Shown here: piece by piece, positions 1 to 12,339 of the stretch
How positions within the stretch are numbered: the first letter of the stretch is position 1
How the letters are laid out: each line of letters begins with the position of its first letter
From: Homarus americanus
Taxonomy: Eukaryota > Arthropoda > Malacostraca > Decapoda > Nephropidae
Direction of reading: 5' to 3'
Assembly: GCF_018991925.1 (NCBI RefSeq)
Contig: NW_024725489.1
Coordinates: forward strand, 5,890,726-5,954,725
Length of the DNA stretch: 64,000 bases
Notes under the pieces: model-generated
Told to the model about the DNA's origin: nothing
Databases searched by the model: none
Seen by the model: the letters and a program-made list of their open reading frames with translations, nothing else
Translations under genes and position numbers: made by a program

Positions 1-1417
1 ATGCACTTTATATTAATTGTGTCGCTCATAAGTCAGCCATACTCCCATCATCAATCATTGAGGATCAAGCCAAGGTTACATGCAGTAGACCCTATGATAA
101 GACCATTATCACGGAGGGTGATAAATATTCTCTTATGAACCATATTATTCCTCACATTCATGCTTAGTTTTCTGGCTACCATTGTGAGGGACAATACAAC
201 TTGGAGGATTATGATATAGATGTGAACCCCAGCCACCAAGACACACACTGCACTATGTCATGATTATACAATAATGATGTAACCTATGATGTCAGAAATA
301 ATGTAAAACTTGATTGGAGTAAATTGTTTCTAAATTTATTAACAAAGCATTGACATCCTTCCTAGTCCTCATTGAAAAATGAAAAGTATCAGAGCTCGAT
401 TGCTGAACTGTGAGGGTGCTTGTTTGTGTGTGTGTGTAGCCAAGGGAGGGATGCAATGGCTGGAAGCGGACAAAATCGTCCAGTAGAGGGTGGGCGGACT
501 TTACACCGTCACTTTTTGAGTGTAGCTAGATCTTTCGTCCCGGACTGTATGTAGACGCAACACCTCAAATTCTCTAGTTAGACATTTGAAAAAAAATTCA
601 ACAGTTGCCGAAATAGCAGGTTGCTATTAATACGCAGAAATGGTTAGGTAGGGGATAAGAAAGGCCAACAGAAGCAGCGTATATTTGTAGAGATGAAGAG
701 TAACAAGGATTGGTACAGGTGGAATGATTATTTTGCATCTTTAGTGCGGGCACTATTCGAGGTTACTTAGGGCCATTCTGGGGAGTTTTACTAGCATGTA
801 AACAAACTCAGAACTAACACATTTTACAAAAATGTGCCCAACAACTCTTAACAAGATGGAACTGTAGCTACCTGTACATGACTTTCAAACCGGAAATAGT
901 CCTCGGTAACGACTCAGAACTTGAAGTAGTTACTCTGGGCTCCCTTCCAGTCTCTGCAACTAACTCATTTACTAACCCAGTGTATGTTGTGGGGGGTGGA
1001 CAGAGCGTGACATTGTTTACATGGTGAGCACCTCTTCTGAGTGACAGGTCGAGAGAGAAGGTTTGGGGTGTTCCCTCTGTCCCCTGGTTCTGTACTGGCT
1101 CATTTGCCTCCACTACTTTTTCCTGTGTATAACCCATCCAAGTGTGTGTGTTTGTACTATGACAAGTGGTGAAATAATAAATGAAGCAAAACATTACCCA
1201 AGAATCACGAGAGTTAAGATATTCAAGTCTGTCATGAATGTTCCCACTTTAAGAGTTCAGTATAGTGGTCACTGATCCTTTGTTTCTTCAGTCTTACAGT
1301 ATTCACATTTTACAACGGATAAGTAGTTCCATGGTGGCACTACTGTATTAATCTACCTTTTGTGTATTGTTGTTTTCCTCATATTTGTGTAATTCTGTTT
1401 AATTTTTAATCTTTCAG
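1..1417. other. Upstream/5' region of block A sulfotransferase copy, no gene seen
   Basis: This stretch matches 33724-35123. It is non-coding as far as I can see and ends in a polypyrimidine tract and AG acceptor just before the exon carrying the start codon. No convincing promoter or upstream exon could be identified. Confidence 0.5.
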
Positions 1418-1701
1418 GTGCTGGTCTTGGGTTGCTCATCTTCACCTCTCTCGCCCACATGACTGCTCTTCAACCTACTTCACCATGGCAAGAAGAGGTT
1501 CGTACAAGATAGTTACGCTGCCAGACGGGAGAACGAACAGATCAAGAGATTTTTAAAGCCTTGTACATCTCTGGGGCTGTGAAGGTAGAGACAGATTTGG
1601 GGGTACTTCTTCAGGTATCTATATCAGGACTATGCCCATCGCTACTACACCCCTTCCCGTCAGGAGCACCGATGTCTTTGTGGCCCGGATTGCGAAGTGT
1701 G
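1418..1701 (+). pseudogene. Sulfotransferase exon 1, disrupted copy in block A
   Basis: This aligns with the intact exon at 35124-35402 and keeps the same AG acceptor and ATG (1485). It carries several frame-breaking insertions and deletions: an extra base soon after the start codon, extra bases around 1545-1560 and 1590-1605, and an altered stretch before the lysine-cysteine codons of the PAPS loop. The donor reads GGGTGG where the partner has GGTGAG. The damage is mostly small indels rather than in-frame stops, which fits raw long-read error as well as pseudogene decay. I infer that this copy is not independent evidence for a second functional gene. Confidence 0.8.
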
Positions 1702-1816
1702 GGTGGTGCCATTGGTTAATGTACAGCTGAATGTTCATATCTATCATGGACCTTTGCTTTAGGGGTGCCAAGGTCTAGTGCTGCTCAATGTAAATCACTT
1801 ATGCCATATTATTCTC

Positions 1817-1918
<102 letters not shown>

Positions 1919-2331
1919 AGATTGTTTAGTCATGCATAAATATATTTTGAAACATATACCGGTACTGTACTCTCTTTTATATTACACCGGTCAACACAAT
2001 TTTTCTGGCACAAGAAGGTTTTAGAAACGGATTTTAAGTAAATTTGGGGTGCAGAATCCAAATATGACTTTGGTTTTGTCTATCACATCGAGTTTTGAGA
2101 TATACCATACTGCACTTTTTTGCTGGGAAACGTAAACTTTTGGATCAAAATTGACGGTTTAAACATGTATATAAATTTTCAACATTATAATTTGTATTTT
2201 CTATAACCAAAATTTTTAATATCAAATTGGAAAGTTAATGCACATATAATATTTAAATGTAACATTGAAGGGTGAAAAAAAACAATTAATATGCGGTAGA
2301 AATAGTACAGAGTATTAAGATCAAGTTACAG

Positions 2332-3667
2332 TTACATAAACTTCCTCATTTTGGCCGATCTCTTATGTACAGCTTCTGGAATGTCTCTCATCAAACTCAG
2401 CAGTAGTCCCATCATGTTCGAGGTCCATCGACCTTGGTAACGTTCTTCCATTACTTTAATGTCTTGATGGCTCCCACTTGCTCCTCGCTCACTTCTCCCA
2501 GATTTTCTGGAAACTCGTCAAGTGACTGTGTAAAGTAGTGAACCTTGATACTCATTCTGCATCAAGTGCTTTGTAAACTCAAAGGCAGCTCTTCCCACAA
2601 TTTCTTGATAGTTGTCCGCTTTCTTGTTCCCTAAGAAGTTCCGCACCACATTAGAAAGCATTCCAAGTTCTTGCCTGTGCCTCAGTCATTGTTGCAAGAG
2701 TGTGGACCTCTGAGTAGTGTTTCTTATTTGGGGTCCATCAAAATCCCCTGCCTTTTTCTTCTCGTCGCTAAGACTTGGAAAGGTTGAGCATATATAATAC
2801 TGAAACACACTCCACTATGATCAAGAGCCTTGACGGGTGCTTCATGATACCAAGTTTTATGTGCTGCAGAGGAGGAAGGACAATGTTTTTCCTGTCAACC
2901 AGAGGATCGTTAATGATATTCTTTGTCACCCAGGCATCAAACTATGTCTTGGTGAGCATTCTTTTCACACCCAATGATGCTGCTGTAGCCTGCTGTCCCA
3001 GTAGCACAGAAAACGGGTATTTTGTGTACCCTCCTTGCTTGGCCCAATAGAAAGTTTACCATTTTCAGTCCACACAAATTAACCATTCATGAGCATGGTA
3101 TTGCAACTTTCTCTCTAGAACAGTCTTAATGTTTTTCATACTCTTCTTTAATTTGTACAGAATGTCCGGTGGGAATTAGGGTGCCACTTTGTTTCCGTTA
3201 TGAAGAAGAACACATTTCAAGCTCCTTTTAGAACTATCAATAAAAGTCTCCAATCCTTACTATCATATGCTGGTAGTCCATGGAGAAAAGTCCTTCTACA
3301 TCATTACAAAAAACAAGCTGGTCATATGAATGAAAGTACTTCCATAGTTGCTCTTCTCTGTTGCGATAAAAGGAGACACTTTCGTGCCAGGTTTTAAGAG
3401 TCGTTTCTCTTGAAGCCTGGAAGCTAACAATTCGGCAGACTGTTTTGGCAGATTTAGATCTCTGACCAGATCATTCCAATTCTGACTGAGTAAACAATGT
3501 TGACTTTTCACAATCTTCACCGATGGCCAGAAAAGATCCAGTCTCTCTTCATCTTCATCAGTAAAACAGGTGAATTCCGGTCTATATCACTCCAATCTCC
3601 TGGTAGCTCGTAAATTCTGGCACGTTACGTGATGGAGCAAATCTGAGTTCAGATTTAGTTCAGCACC
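2332..3667 (-). pseudogene. Broken copy of the antisense transposon-type ORF (block A)
   Basis: This matches 35978-37312 of block B along its length but is interrupted by many small indels, so no reading frame survives for more than about 75 codons. Recognisable pieces include the N-terminal acidic segment and the central RLQEKRLLKPGT stretch. As with the neighbouring exon copies, the damage is indel-dominated and may be sequencing error. It lies antisense in intron 1 of the block A sulfotransferase copy, as it does in block B. Confidence 0.75.
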
Positions 3668-3781
3668 TTAAAGTTAGTAAAAAACAGTTAAAGGTTTCAT
3701 GCCGAAAAATATTTTTGTAGACCAGTGTTATACAAGTATACATATAGTGTATAAATGTTACATTGTTTGTCTTGTGTATAG

Positions 3782-3878
3782 GTACGACTTGGACCCAGGA
3801 GATGGTGTGGTTGTTGGTCCACAACCTTGACTATAGAGAACCAAATGTATAGACTTGATAGCTGATTTCCATTACTGA
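3782..3878 (+). pseudogene. Sulfotransferase exon 2, disrupted copy in block A
   Basis: Counterpart of 37433-37529. The acceptor, the GTTWTQEMVWLLVHNLDY coding start and the GTAAGT donor are recognisable. Changes after the DY codons alter the frame and create an in-frame stop, and further indels follow before the donor. The exon length happens to match the intact exon because insertions and deletions cancel out. Confidence 0.8.
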
Positions 3879-4242
3879 GTAAGTTACCTTCTACTTTTTG
3901 TTTTGTCTTATATAATCAGCCTAAGGAAGTAGTAATGTCACTGTATCTACAGCAGCTTGGTGGGGCTGAGCAGTGACCAGTGGGCTGGACGCTGTTGTAG
4001 TAAAATGGGTGTATCTTAACCAATTCCCAGATGAGTATCACACTAAGCCCTTTTCCTGGTATTTACTCATTTTCTGGGTAGAAGGCTTCCAAGACAGGTA
4101 GTAAAATAAAACGAGCTATAATCCTTTAAAGATGAATAAGAGCTATACTATGCCCTGTATTATACCCTTACTATTATTACGACCCTTCTTTCACCATAAC
4201 CAGCTTTCACCTCCTGGTTACACCAGCGGCCAGAGTCGTATA

Positions 4243-4939
4243 CGATATAGTCTCCATTCTGCGGTCGATTGAACCGTAAGGTCGGCGTAAAGCGAGAAGC
4301 TTAGTAAATGAAATAACAGAACATATGGGATTAGTGGAAATAGAGACTGGGCCGACCCCAAACTCCACTTTTTTCTGACACAATACGTACGTTGTAGTAA
4401 AAATAGTATCTTAATTTTATGATGGTATGCACATACAATTAATATTTAAGAGAAATAATTAATAATATTAGGTTTTCTTACTCACGTTAGTAGAAAGATA
4501 TCTGGGCACACAGGGATGGGGGATTGGTTCCGAGGCAGAGGGCAGATTATTGGCCCTCACCTGTATCACTTAGCCATCAATTGTATCACTATCCACCAAA
4601 GAGGCTTGCAGGGGCCTCTTTGTCAAGCTTACCCTCAAGAGTCCATATCCTCACTATCACTATCACTTATTTAGGCCGGCTGGCCAAATTTGGAAGGCGG
4701 GGCCGAAGAACTCAGTAATGTTTTTGATGACTGGGCGACCTTATGCGCGCACCCTGCCAGCGCCGCTTCCGGTATGGTCAAGTATGGACCGCTATGAATA
4801 CAAATAGCTGTAGCGTCTGGACCTCCAGCCGCTCGCCGCGTAAATGATGAAAATTTCCCCATAATTCAAACATTTCGATACAGCAGGCACGTGTAAATGA
4901 CCAAGCTCGTAAACAAAATCGTAAAAATCGAGTATACTG
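4243..4939. mobile_element. Tigger-like TIR element, block A copy
   Basis: Block A counterpart of the element at 37894-38587, with the left terminus partly corrupted and the right terminus ending ...TATACTG before TA. It carries the same remnant of an acidic transposase C-terminus on the minus strand, here broken by indels. See the block B entry for family evidence. Confidence 0.75.
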
Positions 4940-5421
4940 TATACAGAAGCAGTAGATATATCACAGGTGTAGTCGAGATTACCACTAGCTACGACCACGC
5001 CAGTCTCCGCTAATTTCCCAACAATCGGTATCAGTGTACAGACAAACAACAAGCGGGTAGATTTCCGCAGGTCACAGAAACACACTTGTGCACTGTAGTC
5101 TTCTTTAATAAACAATGATTCTTCACAACACTGTTCACAGAATTATGTCTTCATAGCTGGACTTCTCACTTCTAATATATAATCAGCACACTACAGTGTA
5201 CAATTCCTTAGTCTTTTCACCTTTGTATTGCTCACAGCATTACCACAATATTTGCACAACAATTATCTCCAGTTGTTCTGCTAGGCTTGTCTTTACACTC
5301 TGAGCAGAAACGGTCGACAGACTTCTTTGCCGCTCGCAGGTGTTTACATATGTCTCGTCAGATGCCTGCTTTTCCACCCAAACAGGCTTGGGAGGTTCTA
5401 GAATGTTCCACTCTGATCTAG

Positions 5422-6430
5422 GCTTTGTAAGTGCCTGGATGAGCAAAAGGTCCCCAGAAGAATGAAAAGTAGCTTATATGAGTCCTATCTTCAAGAAGAG
5501 GCGTCGTCACTCCATGAACAACTAAACAGACCCGATTGAGCCTGACCAGCATAATATGTAAGTACTTGAGAGTATTATCAGAGATGCCGCGATGGAACAT
5601 CTACTACGAAACAACCTTGTAAAGGATTGCCAGCACGGTTTTATACCCGGGGCACTTCTCACTTAGCACAATTGCTCAAGGTATTGGTTATTTGGACCCA
5701 TATTCTGGAGCAGGTGGTAATATCGACAGTGTACCCCGCAGGCTATAAATCAAACTGGAAGGGGTACAGGAATTAGAAATGTCCCAGGGTGGATAGAAGA
5801 CTTTCTACATGACTGCAAGCGGTGTGTGGTGATTAATGTACGAAATCATCATCCGTACCTGTCACAAGTGGAATACTGACAGGCAGTGTATTGGGCCTGT
5901 TGTTGTTTGTTTGTTTCATAAATGACGCTGACGTTGTACACTTCTCCATACAAATGTTTGCCGATGATGCAAAGTTATTTCGGAAATCAAGAACCAAGCG
6001 GATTGTGAAGAGCTCCAGGATCTGTGGGCTCAAGAATGGTCGGGAAGAAATGCCTGCTGAGATTACAGTATCGCGAGAGTGTAAGAGGATGCACCTGGGG
6101 CGTACCAGCGGTAGGAGGCATATCATATGTCCCAACGGGATGAAGTAACTGCACTATTTGGACTGAATGTGAGAAGGACCTAGGTGTGTATGTTGACAAT
6201 GAACTGAAGTTTTTCAGGCCATTGAGAAGAAGGTAAATCAGGCAAATAAATTGTGGGTCTTATAATAAAGATTAGTTCAGATATATAGGCGTGACCCGAC
6301 CGTTCGGCGACTGCTGAGCCGATCATTTAATGAAAGAAGGATAAAAGAAGAGTAAAGTAACAGAGAGGCGTGACCCGATCCTTGGCGACTAGCTAGCCGA
6401 TCAGTGGTGAAGAGGATAATAGTAAAGTAA
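5422..6430 (+). mobile_element. Truncated CR1-like LINE, block A copy
   Basis: Counterpart of 39068-40083. The reverse-transcriptase segment is readable in pieces, for example the FADDAKLF region near 5960, but is frame-broken by numerous indels. It shares with its partner the in-frame loss of the segment around the first catalytic aspartate, so that deletion predates the split of the two copies. Two copies of the GTGACC...CCGATC tail unit close the element. Confidence 0.8.
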
Positions 6431-6579
6431 ATAAGTAAGTCATAACAAAATGATGCGATACATTCTAGAATAATCTTACATAAGTAATACATTCATATAT
6501 ACAAGAAAATCTCACTAAACTGCAAAAATATCTGTTGCTTGGGACAAACATTATATCAAATTATGCCTCGGCATAACAC

Positions 6580-7315
6580 TGTTGTACCCATACTTGATCC
6601 AATAGAACCCAGGGTCCCGTGTTAAGTGAAATCAGATAGAAATGAACAACAGAACATATGGGATTAATTCAATAGAAACCGGCCCGACCCCCAAACTCCA
6701 CTTTGAAGACACATAACTATGTTGTAGTAAATAACATCTTAATTTTATGATGGTACATGCACACAATTAATACTTAAGAAATACAGTCGCCAAGTTAATG
6801 TCCATTCAAATAATGGACTCAACTCCCTCCCCTCTCACACTACACTGCCGGCTCTTCCTCTCTGAAGAAATTTTTGGGGAAAACCACTAAATTTTAATAA
6901 ATAATACTCAAACTAAAGTTAGGATAATACAATTGTATTGCTGGATTCCTTGTAAGACCAGGAATATTTTGAATATAAATGTCATATATTTTTGCACAAA
7001 AGATAACATAGTTACTCAGAAAAATTTTTATCTAAAATTTGTATGTGTAAAATATGATATTTTGTCAAAATGATAAATTATAAATTCCAGCAATAGAAAT
7101 TATATTTTGGCCAGGTAATTTGTATGAATTTTTATGATAAAACAGGCAGTTAAGCGGGGTGGTAGGGTAGGCAAATCTAAAAATAGCGTCTCGAGCCGGA
7201 CACTCACCATGTATATGTGGAAAAAATCCGTGTTAAGTGAAAGTTCAGCTCTGGCGAGGCACCGCGTATATGATAAAACGCGCTAAGTGAAACCGGATTA
7301 GGCGGGGTAATACTG
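6580..7315. mobile_element. Non-autonomous Tigger-like TIR element, absent from block B
   Basis: Block B reads directly from the GCATAACACTGTA flank into the TATGC array (40219-40240), while block A has about 736 bp here. The inserted sequence resembles the elements at 49412-50154 and 50157-52567. Its left part has GTACCC followed by an AACCCAGGGTCC-type stretch, its interior is the AT-rich 350-bp unit, and its right end is GGCGGGGTAATACTG followed by TA. The first two to four bases of the left terminus are missing or miscalled. The empty site in block B supports insertion at a TA target. Confidence 0.85.
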
Positions 7316-7533
7316 TACTGTACTATGCTATGCTATGCTATGCTATGCTATGCTGTGTTGTGCTGTGTTGTGCTGTGCTGTACTATGCTGTGCTATACTA
7401 TGCTGTACTGTGCTGTGCTATGCTATGCTATACTGTACTATACTGTGCTGTACTGTGCTGTGCTAGGCTAGGCTGTGTTTGTACTGTGCTCTGCTGGGCT
7501 GTGCTATGCTGGGCTATGCTATGCTATGCTATA
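7316..7533. repeat. TATGC/TGTGC pentanucleotide array (block A, short part)
   Basis: Degenerate five-base repeat built from CTATG, CTGTG and CTATA variants. It corresponds to 40231-40481. About 320 bp of non-repetitive sequence (7534-7856) separates it from the long array. Confidence 0.95.
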
Positions 7534-7856
7534 CAGGTACTCCACACAGCATCCTTCACTTGTGACAACCCGGACCACAACCACCGTGGTCGTATAAAAT
7601 ATTGTTCAAATTAAGTATTTTCTAGATGCGTATTGGCGTTAGTGATGCGGCTGTGTACCTGACAAAATTTTCGTTTGTAATTCCCTTTGGAAATGGCTGG
7701 CAAGTGTAAAAAGTGAGAGTTCTCGTGGTGCTGAGAAGAAAAAGAGACACCCTTTTAGAATCTTTATGTATTATTTTCGCATTTTCGACTTATGACCAAT
7801 TAGATCCTATAATGACTTGGTGGATAAGACTGAGACCCGTCGTAAGTCAGAGAGAC

Positions 7857-9628
7857 TATACTATACTATGCTATACTGTGCTATACTATTGCCATGCCAT
7901 GCTGTGCTATGCTGTGCTAGACTAGACTAGACTATACTATACTATACTATATTATACTATACTATAGTATACGAAATTTACTATGCTTTACTCTATTATA
8001 CTATACTATACTATCCTATCCTATACTATACTATACTATACTATACTATACTATACTATACGATACTATGCTATGCTATGCTATGCTATGCTATGCTATG
8101 CTATGCTATCCTATCCTATCCTATCCTATCCTATCCTATCCTATCCTATCCTATCCTATACAGTACTATACTATACTATACTATACTATACTATACTATA
8201 CTATACTATACTATACTATACTATACGATGCTATGCTATGCTATGCTATGCTATACTATCTATCTATCTATCTATACTATACTATACAGTACTATACTAT
8301 ACTATACTATACTATACTATCCTATCTATCCTATCATATACTAGCACTATACTATACTATACTATACTATACTATACTATACTATACTATACTATACTAT
8401 ACTATACTATACTATACTATACTATACTATACTATACTATACTATATACTATACTATACTATACTATACTATACTATGCTATACTATACTATACTATACT
8501 ATACTATACTATACTATACTATACTATACTATACTATACTATACTATACTATACTATACTATACTATACTATACTATACTATACTATACTATACTATACT
8601 ATACTATACTATACTATACTATACTATACTATGCTATGTATACTTTATGCTATACTATACTATACTATACTATACTATACTATACTATACTATACTATAC
8701 TATACTATACTATACTATACTATACTATACTATACTATACTATGCTATACTATACTATACTATACTTTATACATACTATACTATACTATACTATACTATA
8801 CTATACTATACTATACTATACTATATATACTATACTATACTATACTATACTATACTATACTATACTATACTATACTATACTATGCTATACTATACTATAC
8901 TATACTATACTATACTATACTATATATACTATATATACTATACTTTACTTTACTTTTACTTTACTTTACTTTACTTTACTTTGCTTTACTTTACTTTTGC
9001 TTTGCTTTTACTTTACTTTACTTTACTTTGCTTTTACTTTATACTTTACTTTACTTTACTTTACTTTACTTTACTTTGCTTTGCTTTACTTTACTTTACT
9101 TTACTTTTACTTGCTTTACTTTGCTTTACTTTTTACTTTACTTTACTTTACTTTACTTTACTTTACTTTACTTTACTTTACTTTACTTTTTACTTTTACT
9201 TTCTTTTTACTTTGCTGCTTTGCTTTGCTTTACTTTGCTTTGCTTTACTTTACTTTGCTTTACAATACTATACTATACTATACTATACTATACTATACTA
9301 TACTATACTATACTACTACTATGCTATGCTATGCTATGCTATGCTATGCTATGCTATGCTATGCTATGCTATGCTATGCTATGCTATATTATACTATGCT
9401 ATGCTATGCTATGCTATGCTATGCTATATGCTATACTATACTATACTATACTATACTATACTATACTATACTATACTATACTATACTATACTATACTATA
9501 CTATACTATACTATACTATACTATACTATACTATACTATACTATACTATACTATACTATACTATACTATACTATACTATACTATACTTTACTTTACTTTA
9601 CTTTACTTTACTTTACTTTGCTTGCTTC
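7857..9628. repeat. TATAC-type pentanucleotide array, about 1.8 kb
   Basis: Long five-base satellite with sub-blocks of TATAC, TATGC, TATCC and TTTAC. The TTTAC domain occupies roughly 8940-9265 and again 9585-9628. Because five is coprime to three, all three frames stay open as YYTIL-type peptides of up to about 570 residues; these are not genes. The block B counterpart (40794-41392) is about a third as long. Confidence 0.97.
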
Positions 9629-10965
9629 TCATTGCTTACACACTTACCACTGGTTGTCCTGTAGTGCAGTTCCGGGTATGGATGGGGTATTGTTGTATTA
9701 ATTTATCATTTCACCACATTACCTTAATAGCGGTTCAGGCGGTTGGTTGTTACTTTGTTGTGACCTTCATTGCTTTGTGTTAGTATAGGAGAAAACCAGA
9801 GTACGTCAGGGAAACCTGCCATGTTTGGTAGTATCAGACTGAATAACATCCTTCTCACTTGTGTCCAGTCCAGGACTCAGACCCAGGACACAGTGAGTTA
9901 GAGTCCTGGCCCAATAACATGCTTCCTCCACTCCTTGATAAATTGGAAAGTGAGATGAGGCAGCACTTCCTACACGACTACCACCTCTTCCTCTTCACTT
10001 ATTAATTCTCAGTTGGTTGAGCAGTATGGATATAGTAAAGAGAAAGTACAATACATAATGACCATTGCTGAATGCTACAAAGATGATCTATCTTCACATA
10101 TGTACCACTCGACGCCATGCTATCCAATTATTCCCAGGAGTGTTTACAGCCTCACCTTAAGGGGGGAGGGAGGGGGCATGATGGAGTAGACTGTTAGTTG
10201 TCATCATCGTGTTCCTTATGTTAGAGATGAAGTAATTACTGTATTATGTTTGTGTGCTCTGAAAAATCACTTGGTTTCAGTTCTTAAAACATGTGTGGAA
10301 GTGTATGAAGAAGAAGGATTGTATATTTACTCTGTCTGTACATCTTTAACTTATGTATTTTGTTTTCCTGTTGGTCACAGAAGTCACGCAATGAGATGTA
10401 AACAGGAAATCGTTATATTATGACACTGCAACTCCCCCCCCCCTCCCCCCTTCATCAGTGAATTGATTTGTGACCCTTGAATATTATTTATAATCTCTTT
10501 AAAACCACGTTTATATTACAAGCTTCTACACATTGATGTATAGTATTACCTACCTAAAAACGGCAACTAGGTGAAGAAGTATATTTGAAGGTGTATAAAT
10601 AGGTCTTTGAAATTAATGGGCACCAGTATCATTGTCTGCTATCCTTTATCATTAATAGAGATTACTCCTCAAGATATTTATCAATGTTTAACAAAAAATT
10701 TCCCTGATGTTTTATTCCCATTTTTATTCACCGAAATATGAAGTACGATATTTGTTGTCACACAGGGAAACTGATGTCCTGTATTTGCCTCATCCCTGGG
10801 AGTACCATGGCTCATTAGTCACAGCTGTGTCAGAATAAATGATGAGAGAGTCTGTGTTGGTGTTGATCCCGGCCACCCTGACCAGGTGCTGTATGGTACA
10901 TTACAGTTATGCAGTTATGAATTTAAAAAAAATCTAGAAGCCACTATTTTATTGGGTATTTTCAG
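9629..10965. other. Intron 2 sequence of block A sulfotransferase copy
   Basis: Unique-looking AT-rich sequence matching 41393-42725 with few indels. It contains a poly-C tract near 10434-10449 and no recognisable gene. Confidence 0.7.
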
Positions 10966-11143
10966 TGAAGACTCTGTTATTGATTCTCGAACCCTTGAAC
11001 TTCCGGGGATCATGAAGTTGGACGTTCAACCTCCAGAACCAGGAAAATTCTTGGATATGGTACTGACTCTGTCCGACCCTCGCTGTCTTAAGACTCACAT
11101 GCCGTTCTCTCTTCTCACGCCGGGGATCCTTGATACATGCAAG
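10966..11143 (+). CDS. Sulfotransferase exon 3, block A copy (open frame)
   Basis: Counterpart of 42726-42903, with identical length, AG acceptor, GTATT donor and phases. It encodes the segment ending in the catalytic KTHMP motif and ILDTCK. Unlike exons 1 and 2 of this copy it is fully open. By eye it differs from the block B exon at nine bases, changing seven residues (E103D, I112T, F113L, K114E, S131F, R136L, P139S, block B to block A) with one silent change. The catalytic histidine and its neighbours are unchanged. This is more coding change than the flanking intron suggests. Confidence 0.8.
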
Positions 11144-12339
11144 GTATTATTTACTTGTTAACACATGGTAGTAGTTTATGTTTAATAAAGCTCCTCTAAT
11201 TTGTATTTTGCTGAAACGAGACTCTCCAGAAGATTTTGGGTCAGCCCTCCGAATCTGGACCCAAGTATGGCTTGAGGTGAAAGAGTCAGGAGTGCACTGT
11301 AACACCCACACAGCCATGACATCAAGGAGTACAGGGTGTGAGAGGTGCTATCATTGGCCTCCACAACATGGACATACTGACTGCTGATATACTGCCAGAT
11401 TCTGGGGTCACTAAGTCTAAGGGGATAACTTAACTTTATTCTTACTTTCTAAGGGTTGCTGCCACCAGACCCCCTCTGAGCAGTAACTCGTTAGGTAGCG
11501 GGCAGAGTGAACTAGGCATTGGTTTGGGTTTTTCATTGACCAGATCTATAAGGGAAAGAAAGGTGAACAATAACATGTCTTAAATAATTTATTCCTTATA
11601 AAACATATTGCATTCCTTTAAAATACAAGTGAGTTGGCCTTCCTCAGAAGAACAACGATGATTTTGGTTACACTGGTCAACAACAGACGTCTTACATTAA
11701 TTGTGTGTCATCCACATACCTATTGCGCATAATAATCAGTGACCTCCTTACCTCGGTCCCCTTCTTACAATCACACTCAACACGTCAGACTGCTCCACCT
11801 GTATGGAATATAGCACCTTAGGTTATCATACATAGTAGCACCATCTCACCTCCCTGTAGCACCATCTCACCACACCTGTTATACTCCACACCTGCAAGTA
11901 TGGGACTCCTTGTAATTTTTAGGTACACATATCAGGCACCTCGTTCGCACACCGCCCTCGGTGGGTAGAGACAAGGGCTTCACCAAGAGACATACCAGTA
12001 CTGTTTCTACGCCTGGTATTATAGGCCGCTCCAAGTGACGACCACAGGGTTTCTCAAACATTCCATTATGTATTCCTACTCATGTGTGGATGTGTGGTGG
12101 TATGCCGGGAATCCACAGGTTCACAGTGGAGTAGCATAGCTGGGAGTAATCATCTCACATGGTGGGACGCTCACAGGGATAATGGCCGACTCACAGAAGG
12201 GCGCTCTGGCCGCATGGGACCTGTATCGATGAGAAAACGAAGGATACTGAGAAATAATGTCTGATGGGCTGTTATTACCCACCCTAACACACTACTACTA
12301 CACTTATACATCAGGCCAAGTTTTAAGCTGAAATAACTG

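Noticed and set aside
7316..9628. Telomeric repeat
   Set aside because: The unit is TATAC/TATGC, not the arthropod TTAGG, and unique sequence lies on both sides.
7983..9783. Very long + strand frames of up to about 570 residues (YYTIL and TLLYF repeats)
   Set aside because: They are translations of a five-base satellite, open in all three frames, with the copy in block B a third as long.
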